Of a stretch of DNA of 64,000 nt, positions 58,413 through 64,000 are shown piece after piece; the stretch's first letter is position 1, and each line of letters begins with the position of its first letter. The stretch is from contig NZ_CP118100.1 of the NCBI RefSeq assembly GCF_028747645.1, forward strand, positions 186,001 to 250,000. The letters are read 5' to 3'. The stretch comes from Microbacterium esteraromaticum. GTDB lineage: Bacteria > Actinomycetota > Actinomycetes > Actinomycetales > Microbacteriaceae. The position numbers and the translations under genes are program-made. The notes below the pieces were generated by a model. It was not told the origin of the DNA. It saw nothing but the letters and a program-made list of their open reading frames with translations, and did no database searches.

Positions 58413-59243
58413 ATGAGCATCGTCCGACCCGACCTCAGCGTCCACGCGCGCGTGCGCGCGGCGGCATCCGCACTCGGTCCCAGCGAGGGCCGGGTCGCCG
58501 CGGTGATCATGGAACGCCCCGACGATGTCGTCGACTGGTCGGCCGCCGAACTCGCGGCAGCGGCCGGTACCTCGACGGCCACGGTGATCCGTGCCTGCCA
58601 GAGCCTCGGGTTCCGCGGGTTCCAGCACCTGCGGCTCGAACTCGCCCGCTCGGCGCCGCTGACTCCCCGCGACAGCGACCCGGTCGCCGCCGGCGGCACC
58701 TTCGACGATGCGGTGGATGCGCTGCGCCTGGCGCAGGAGAGCGTCGATCCGGAACGCGTCGACGCGGCGACCGCCGCCCTACGCGGGGCAGGGCGGGTCG
58801 TTCTCGTCGGCAACGGATTCTCGGGGCCGCCACTGCAGGACCTCGCGATGCGGCTGAGCAGTGTGGGGCGCGCCGTCGAAGCGCCCGTCGACCCGCTCGC
58901 GCAGCAGTTCGCGGTGCACTCCCTCTCGGCGGACGACGTGTGCCTGGCGTTGAGCTACTCGGGCGCCAACGTGCAGACGCTGCGCGCGTGCACGGCCGCG
59001 TCCGAACGCGGTGCGACCGTCGTGCTGGTCACCAGCTACTCCCGCTCGCCGCTCGGGCGGCTCGCCGACATCGTCATCGCGACCGGGCCGGTGGGCTCGG
59101 CCCATGACCTCGACCCCTATCTCGCGCGGCTGGGGCACACCGTCGTGCTGCACACGCTGCACGGCGCGCTCGCCGGTGACGCACGTCATGCCGACGTCGC
59201 CGATCTGCGGCACGTCGTGGCCGACGCGCTCAGCGAGGACTGA
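58413..59243 (+). CDS. MurR/RpiR-family transcriptional regulator
   Basis: 276 residues. The HTH part (ERPDDVVDWSAAELAAAAG, STATVIRACQSLGFRGFQ) is followed by a SIS sugar-phosphate-binding domain at about 120-250 (VVLVGNGFSGPPLQDLAMRL, SYSGANVQTLRACTAASERG). It probably senses a phosphosugar and controls the phosphatase-ABC operon downstream. ATG 58413 is preceded by GGCGATG with a weak ribosome site. Confidence 0.9.
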   Translation: MSIVRPDLSVHARVRAAASALGPSEGRVAAVIMERPDDVVDWSAAELAAAAGTSTATVIRACQSLGFRGFQHLRLELARSAPLTPRDSDPVAAGGTFDDAVDALRLAQESVDPERVDAATAALRGAGRVVLVGNGFSGPPLQDLAMRLSSVGRAVEAPVDPLAQQFAVHSLSADDVCLALSYSGANVQTLRACTAASERGATVVLVTSYSRSPLGRLADIVIATGPVGSAHDLDPYLARLGHTVVLHTLHGALAGDARHADVADLRHVVADALSED

Positions 59244-59407
59244 CCGAAGGCGCCTTCTCGCGCGCCCGCAGCCTCGCGCTCCAGCCGGTTCTGGGGCGTT
59301 CTCCGATCGGTCGCGTGTGCTTCACCTGCCGTACACCTGCGGCTGTGATGGTTCCCATGTAACGAGATTCCAAGCGCGGTGAAACGCGCGAAATCAAGAG
59401 GGTGCAC

Positions 59408-60079
59408 ATGCAGACGATCGCCATCGACGGGCTCTTCAACGTGAGGGCCACCAGCCCCACCGAGCCGTGGCTCGTACGCACCGGCGCACCCGAGAACGTC
59501 ACCGCCGACGGCGTGCGCGCGCTGCGCGACCTGGGTGTCACGACGATCGTCGACCTGCGCGAGCCCTCCGAAGCCGGCGCCCGCTCGCACGACATCCCCG
59601 TGCAGCAGGCGGGCATCTACGGCGCCGAGCCGCCGGCATCCGGCCGTCTCGAAGACATCTATACGCTCATGCTGCGCGAGCGGGGTGGCGCGCTCACCGC
59701 GGCCGTCGCCCTGATCGCCGACACCGAGGGTGCCGCGCTCGTGCACTGCACCGCCGGCAAGGACCGCACCGGCCTCGTCGTCGCCCTCGCGCGCCTCGCC
59801 GCCGGCGACAGCGCGGATGCCATCGTCGACGACTACGTGCTCTCGGCCGAGCACGTGCGACCGGTGCGCGAACCCGCCGTGCGCGACCTCGTGCTGGCGC
59901 TGCCCGAGACCGAGCGCGCCGAAGCGCTGCGTCTTCACCTCGACAGCCCCCGCGAGGCGATCGTGCACGCACTGGCGATCATCGATGAGCTCGGCGGCGC
60001 GGGCGCCTACCTCGCCCGCCACGGCCTGACCGACGCGCAGCTCACCCGGCTGCGTCACAAGAACGAGGATGCCCGATGA
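59408..60079 (+). CDS. Tyrosine-phosphatase-type (IphP-like) protein
   Basis: 223 residues. The P-loop is VHCTAGKDRTGLVVAL (Cx5R), with TTIVDLREPSEAGA holding the upstream Asp/Arg and ADAIVDDYVLSAEHV the helical tail. GTG 59402 is an alternative to ATG 59408. No signal peptide. It overlaps the metallophosphoesterase gene as ATGA (60076-60079), so together they form a phosphate-ester hydrolase pair ahead of the transporter. Confidence 0.88.
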   Translation: MQTIAIDGLFNVRATSPTEPWLVRTGAPENVTADGVRALRDLGVTTIVDLREPSEAGARSHDIPVQQAGIYGAEPPASGRLEDIYTLMLRERGGALTAAVALIADTEGAALVHCTAGKDRTGLVVALARLAAGDSADAIVDDYVLSAEHVRPVREPAVRDLVLALPETERAEALRLHLDSPREAIVHALAIIDELGGAGAYLARHGLTDAQLTRLRHKNEDAR

Positions 60080-60882
60080 GCCGCGCCACCGGACGCTCGA
60101 CCGTGCTGCACATCAGCGATGTGCACGTCACCGAGCGCGGCCTGCTGTACGACGCCGTCGACGGCATCGCTCGGCTGCGCGCCGTCGGCGACTACGTGCG
60201 TCGCTCGCAGATGACCCCCGAGGCCGTGCTGATCACCGGCGACCTCGCCCAGCGCGGCAACCCCGGCGCATACGGCGCCCTCCGCGACGCGGTGAGCGAG
60301 CTGCGTGATGCCGTCCAGGCTCCCGTGCTGACGATCATCGGCAACCACGACGACACCGAGGCCGCGCGAACCCTCGACGGGCACGAGCACTCCCACCACC
60401 GCACGGTGCTCGTCGATGGCATCCGCTTCGTGCTGCTCGACTCGTCATCGGGTGAACTCGGCGCCGCCCAGCGGCAGTGGCTCGCCGACGAGCTCGCCAC
60501 CCCGCACGGCGAGGGCACGGTCGTCGCCGTGCACCACCCGCCCCTCGGTTCCCCTCTGCCCACGCTCGCCAAGGCGGGTCTGCGCGATGCCGAGCAGCTG
60601 CTCGACATCCTCGTCGGCACCGACACGCGCGCCGTGCTCGCCGGGCACTTCCACCACCCACTCGCCGCGCACGTGCGCGACATCCCCGTGATGGTGGGGC
60701 CCTCCCTCGCCTATCACCAGGTGATGGACGGCCGTGCCGACCGCATCAGCGGGCACGACCGCGCGATGTTCTCGGTCGTGCACCTGCACGCCGATGCCGT
60801 CACCGCCACCAGCGTCAGCCTCGAGACGCCCACCCCGCTCTTCTCCTCCTCCGTCGCTGTACCCCCAACCCTGCACAGATAA
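60076..60882 (+). CDS. Calcineurin-type metallophosphoesterase (CpdA-like)
   Basis: 268 residues. HISDVHVTERG (Asp, His), ITGDLAQRGNP (Asp), TIIGNHDDTE (Asn, His), VAVHHPPLGSP (His) and VLAGHFHHPL (His) give the complete two-metal site. Relatives cut cyclic nucleotides or phosphodiesters. It overlaps the phosphatase start and is followed by the binding-protein gene after eight bases. Confidence 0.9.
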   Translation: MSRATGRSTVLHISDVHVTERGLLYDAVDGIARLRAVGDYVRRSQMTPEAVLITGDLAQRGNPGAYGALRDAVSELRDAVQAPVLTIIGNHDDTEAARTLDGHEHSHHRTVLVDGIRFVLLDSSSGELGAAQRQWLADELATPHGEGTVVAVHHPPLGSPLPTLAKAGLRDAEQLLDILVGTDTRAVLAGHFHHPLAAHVRDIPVMVGPSLAYHQVMDGRADRISGHDRAMFSVVHLHADAVTATSVSLETPTPLFSSSVAVPPTLHR

Positions 60883-60890
60883 GGAAACCC

Positions 60891-61928
60891 ATGTTCCGCT
60901 CGCACAGCCCCGCAGCGTTCGCCGTCCTCGGCGTCGCCGCACTCGCCCTCACCGGCTGCTCGACCGCGTCCACCGCCGACGACGCCCAGCCGTCGGCCGG
61001 CGCGCTGGAGTCGACCACCATCACGCTCTACACCTCGGAGCCGCAGGAGAAGGCCGACGCACTCGTCGAGGCCTTCAACGAGGTGCACCCCGAGATCACC
61101 GTCGAGGTGTTCCGCGCCGGCACCGGCGACCTGACCACCCGCGTCGCCGCCGAGAAGGAGACCGGCAAGATCCAGGCCGATGTCTTCCTCGCCGCTGACG
61201 CCGCGACCTTCGAGAACTACGCCGCAGACGGCATGCTGCTCGAGCACACGCCCGCAGACGTCGACGCTCTCGACCCCGCCGTCGTCGACCCCGAGGGCTT
61301 CTACGTCGGCACCCGCATCATCCCGACCGTCATCGCCTACAACACGTCGATGGTCGACGCGGCCGACGTCCCCGCCTCGTGGGCCGACCTCACCGCAGCC
61401 GACTACGCCGACCGCATCGTCATGCCCAACCCCGACGTGTCGGGCGCAGCCGCCTACAACGCGGCCGTCTGGCTCGACGAAGACACCCTGGGTGAGGAGT
61501 GGATGACGGCGCTCGCCGCCAACCGCCCCGTCATCGCCGACAGCAACGGCCCCGTCTCGCAGGCCGTCGCCACCGGCACCCAGCCGATCGGCATCGTCGT
61601 CGACTACCTGGTGCGCGAGCTCGCCGCCCAGGGATCGCCGATCGCCGTGTCGTACCCCAGCGAGGGCGTGCCGTTCGTCTCGCAGCCCGCCGGCATCTTC
61701 TCGGACACCGAGAACGCCGACGCGGCCCGCGCGTTCGTCGACTTCCTGGTCAGCGCTGACGGCCAGAAGCTCGCCGTCGAGCAGTCCTACCTGCCGGTGC
61801 GCGGCGACGTCGGAAGCCCCGAGGGCGCCCCCGAGCTCGAGCACATCGCGCTGCTGGCCCCCGAGCTCGAGACGATCCGCGCCACCCAGCCCGGCGCCGT
61901 CGAGACCTTCCGGGAGCTGTTCCAGTAG
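60891..61928 (+). CDS. ABC substrate-binding lipoprotein (Fe3+/phosphonate type)
   Basis: 345 residues. The lipobox ALTGCS marks Cys 23; TITLYTSEPQEKADALVEAFN and VFLAADAATFENYAADGML match the same binding-protein class as the one at 54246-55301, with IPTVIAYNTSMVD and VSQPAGIFSDTENAD further on. It likely delivers a phosphate ester to the permease. AGGAAA precedes ATG 60891. Confidence 0.88.
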   Translation: MFRSHSPAAFAVLGVAALALTGCSTASTADDAQPSAGALESTTITLYTSEPQEKADALVEAFNEVHPEITVEVFRAGTGDLTTRVAAEKETGKIQADVFLAADAATFENYAADGMLLEHTPADVDALDPAVVDPEGFYVGTRIIPTVIAYNTSMVDAADVPASWADLTAADYADRIVMPNPDVSGAAAYNAAVWLDEDTLGEEWMTALAANRPVIADSNGPVSQAVATGTQPIGIVVDYLVRELAAQGSPIAVSYPSEGVPFVSQPAGIFSDTENADAARAFVDFLVSADGQKLAVEQSYLPVRGDVGSPEGAPELEHIALLAPELETIRATQPGAVETFRELFQ

Positions 61929-63589
61929 TGAGCACCATCGCCACCGCCCCGGGTCCGGCCATTGGCCGGGCCCGGGGCCTCGACGGGGTCAGTGCCCTGA
62001 CCGTGACCCTCTGGGTCGCGTGCGGCGCACTGATCCTCGTACCCCTCGGAGCGATCCTCGCCCTCTCCGCGGGCGGATCCCAGCTCAACGTCCTGCTGCA
62101 GGGCGACGTCGTCGAAGCCGGCATCAACAGCCTCGTCTCGGCGACAGCATCCGCCCTGTTCGCGGTCGCCATCGGCGCCGCCTTCGCGCTCATCCTCGAA
62201 CGCACCGACCTGCGCCACCGCGGCGCCCTGCGCATCATCGCCCTCACCCCACTGCTGATGCCCCCGTTCGTCGGCGCGATCGCATGGCTCGGCGTCGCCG
62301 GCCCGGCAAGTCCCCTCAACCTCTGGTGGCGCGAGCACTTCGGCGGTCCGCTCTGGTCGATCTACGGCGCCGACGGTGTCATCATGCTGCTGACCGTGCA
62401 CAGCTACCCGCTGGCGATGCTCATCGTCTCAGCGGCACTGCGACGCATCCCCTCCGACCTCGAGCAGGCCGCCCGCATCGCCGGCGCCGGACCCGCACGC
62501 ACCATGTTCAGCGTCACCGTGCCGCTGCTGCGGCCCGCGCTGCTGTCGTCGTTCCTGCTGATCGCGGTCGGAAACCTGGCCGACTTCGGCATCCCCTCGA
62601 TCATCGGTCTGCCCGAGCGGTACGTCACCCTCGCCACCCTGGTCTACCGGTACCTGCAGTCCGGCACGGTCGACGAACCCCTCGCCGTGGTCGCCACCAT
62701 CGGTGTCGTGTTGCTCGTGCTCGCCATCGGCGCGCTCGTGCTGAACGCCCTGGTCAAGGGCAGCGGGTGGGAGCTCGACGCCTCGAGCACGCCCGTACAA
62801 CCGCTGCCGCTGGGGCGCGCCCGCACGCCGCTCGGCATCGTCATGTGGACCGTCGTGCTCGGCATCACCCTGCTGCCGCTGCTCGCCCTGCTCACCCAGA
62901 CCCTGCTGCGCGCGCCCGGTCTGCCGCTGACCCCCGAGAACCTCACCCTCGACAACTTCGCCAAGGCGCTCACCTCGAGCACCGCCCTCGACGGGGCGGC
63001 CAACTCGATCATGCTCGCCACCGGTGCAGCCCTGATCTGCGGCGTGCTCGGGCTGGCCATCGGCGTGGTCACCACCCGCGTGCGCACCCGGTGGACGCGG
63101 GGACTCGGTCCGGTCGCGATGCTGCCGCAGGCCATCCCCGGCATCGTGATCGCGGTCGCGTGGCTCATCATCGCCCCGCGTATCGGTCTGTTCAATACCC
63201 CGTGGCTCATCCTGGCGGCCTACATCACCTCGTTCACCGCGTTGGTGGTGCAGTCGGTGTCCGGGCCCTTGGCCAGCACGCCGTCCAGCGCCGAAGAGGC
63301 GGCCCGCGTCGCCGGCGCCGGGCGACTGCGCGCCCTGATCGACATCTCGTCGCGCATGGCCCTGCCCGCAGCGATCTCGGGAGCCGTCGTCGTCGCCGCC
63401 ACCGCCGTGCGCGAGCTCACGCTGTCGGTGCTGCTGCTCTCACCGGGCTCGCAGACCCTGGGCGTGGCGATCTTCAACTTCCAGCAGGCGGGCGCCTACA
63501 ACACCGCGGCCGCATGGTCGCTGGTCGTCGCCGTCGCCGGCATCGCCGTGATCGGACTGGCCACGCGCCGGCCCAGAGACACAAACTGA
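61928..63589 (+). CDS. Fused two-domain ABC permease
   Basis: 553 residues from GTG 61928, overlapping the binding-protein stop by one base. About twelve helices; EAA loops are LEQAARIAGAGPARTMFSV in the first half and EEAARVAGAGRLRALIDI in the second. It forms one importer with the flanking genes. It is the second such transporter in the window, with a different accessory enzyme set. Confidence 0.9.
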   Translation: MSTIATAPGPAIGRARGLDGVSALTVTLWVACGALILVPLGAILALSAGGSQLNVLLQGDVVEAGINSLVSATASALFAVAIGAAFALILERTDLRHRGALRIIALTPLLMPPFVGAIAWLGVAGPASPLNLWWREHFGGPLWSIYGADGVIMLLTVHSYPLAMLIVSAALRRIPSDLEQAARIAGAGPARTMFSVTVPLLRPALLSSFLLIAVGNLADFGIPSIIGLPERYVTLATLVYRYLQSGTVDEPLAVVATIGVVLLVLAIGALVLNALVKGSGWELDASSTPVQPLPLGRARTPLGIVMWTVVLGITLLPLLALLTQTLLRAPGLPLTPENLTLDNFAKALTSSTALDGAANSIMLATGAALICGVLGLAIGVVTTRVRTRWTRGLGPVAMLPQAIPGIVIAVAWLIIAPRIGLFNTPWLILAAYITSFTALVVQSVSGPLASTPSSAEEAARVAGAGRLRALIDISSRMALPAAISGAVVVAATAVRELTLSVLLLSPGSQTLGVAIFNFQQAGAYNTAAAWSLVVAVAGIAVIGLATRRPRDTN

Positions 63590-63610
63590 GAGACAACCTG
63601 AGAGGCCACC

Positions 63611-64000
63611 ATGGCATCCGTCACCCTCGACTCCGTATCCGTCCGTTACCCATCCGGGGCCAGCGGCCTGGTCGGCGTCGACCTCACCATCGCCGACGGC
63701 GAGTTCGTCGCCCTGGTCGGGCCGTCCGGCTCGGGCAAGACCACCCTGCTGCGCACCATCGCCGGGTTCCTCACACCCACCAGCGGAGCCGTGCGCATCG
63801 GCGACCGCACCGTCGCCGGCGACGCGCAGTTCGTGCCGCCCGAGCAGCGCGAACTGGGCATGGTGTTCCAGCAGCACGCCGTCTGGCCGCACTGGAACGT
63901 CGGCCGCAACGTCGAGTACCCGCTGCGTCGCGCTGGCGTGCCGCGCGATCAGCGCAAGACGCGTGTCGCCGAAGCACTCGACCTGGTCGGACTCGCCGGC
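63611..64000 (+). CDS. ABC transporter ATP-binding protein (cut at the window end)
   Basis: The frame from ATG 63611 is open through the last base of the window: MASVTLDSVSVRYPSG, Walker A VGPSGSGKTTLLRTI and Q-loop VFQQHAVWPHW are seen in the first 130 residues; signature and Walker B lie outside. It completes the binding-protein, permease and ATPase set, whose class matches the importer at 51371-55301. Confidence 0.9.
   Translation, partial: MASVTLDSVSVRYPSGASGLVGVDLTIADGEFVALVGPSGSGKTTLLRTIAGFLTPTSGAVRIGDRTVAGDAQFVPPEQRELGMVFQQHAVWPHWNVGRNVEYPLRRAGVPRDQRKTRVAEALDLVGLAG

Noticed and set aside
1..64000. CRISPR arrays, tRNA or rRNA genes
   Set aside because: No spaced direct repeats, cloverleaf-like segment or rRNA-like stretch was recognised; a dedicated tRNA scan was not possible here.

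Overview
The window is high-GC DNA with compact operons, many ATGA, GTGA and TGATG overlaps, and GTG starts. It has a class-E sortase substrate (LAxTG), PadR and IclR regulators, and the frequent ggatgcc-type word seen in Microbacteriaceae. The best fit is an actinobacterium of the Microbacterium type. No rRNA, tRNA, CRISPR array, integrase or intact insertion sequence was recognised.

Layout. 1-3018: 5' half of malate synthase G, a divergent IclR regulator and an AXE1-type esterase. 3192-5655: pantothenate operon (DUF2520 Rossmann protein, panC, panB). 5776-9741: NAD-binding/DUF2867 protein, PadR regulator and an ABC1/UbiB kinase. 9792-13476: a folate-independent methionine synthase module (DUF1852/MesX, MesD, flavin reductase) with a divergent LysR regulator whose likely operator overlaps its own start codon. 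13546-20017: a 1924-residue secreted protein joining PHP, metallophosphoesterase and three GLUG modules, followed by a LAxTG-anchored surface protein. 19940-21150: TerC-family transporter behind a yybP-ykoY (Mn2+) riboswitch that can expose or hide its ribosome binding site. 21238-25131: ArsR-SRPBCC pair, MscS channel, RNase HI and small proteins.

25163-29183 (two-component system, GT2, DUF2064, methyltransferase) and 42759-47655 (Mo-cofactor oxidoreductase, cytochrome b, MTAP-like phosphorylase, epimerase, large membrane protein) look like two halves of one surface-glycan or redox gene cluster. Between them, about 29.2-42.7 kb, lies visibly lower-GC accessory DNA. It holds a kinase-like APH protein, hydrolases, housecleaning enzymes (GrpB, MazG-like, histidine phosphatase, HIT, GNAT), two paralogous sigma-factor/membrane-partner modules in opposite orientation, an MFS transporter with an in-frame stop, and a peptidase-S51-like remnant.

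47666-49372: small acidic protein, an emfourin-like inhibitor and its protealysin-type M4 protease. 49405-55301: operon of a binding protein, ATPase, fused permease, glycerophosphodiesterase and LacI regulator behind two identical 14-bp palindromic operators. 55448-58331: 22-bp tandem repeats, an AAA/DUF4143 protein and an SDR protein. 58413-64000: RpiR regulator, tyrosine phosphatase, metallophosphoesterase and a second ABC transporter of the same class, cut by the window end. Phosphoesters recur: two ABC operons carry phosphoesterases, and the giant secreted protein carries two metal-hydrolase domains. This suggests, without proving, an organism that scavenges organophosphates.
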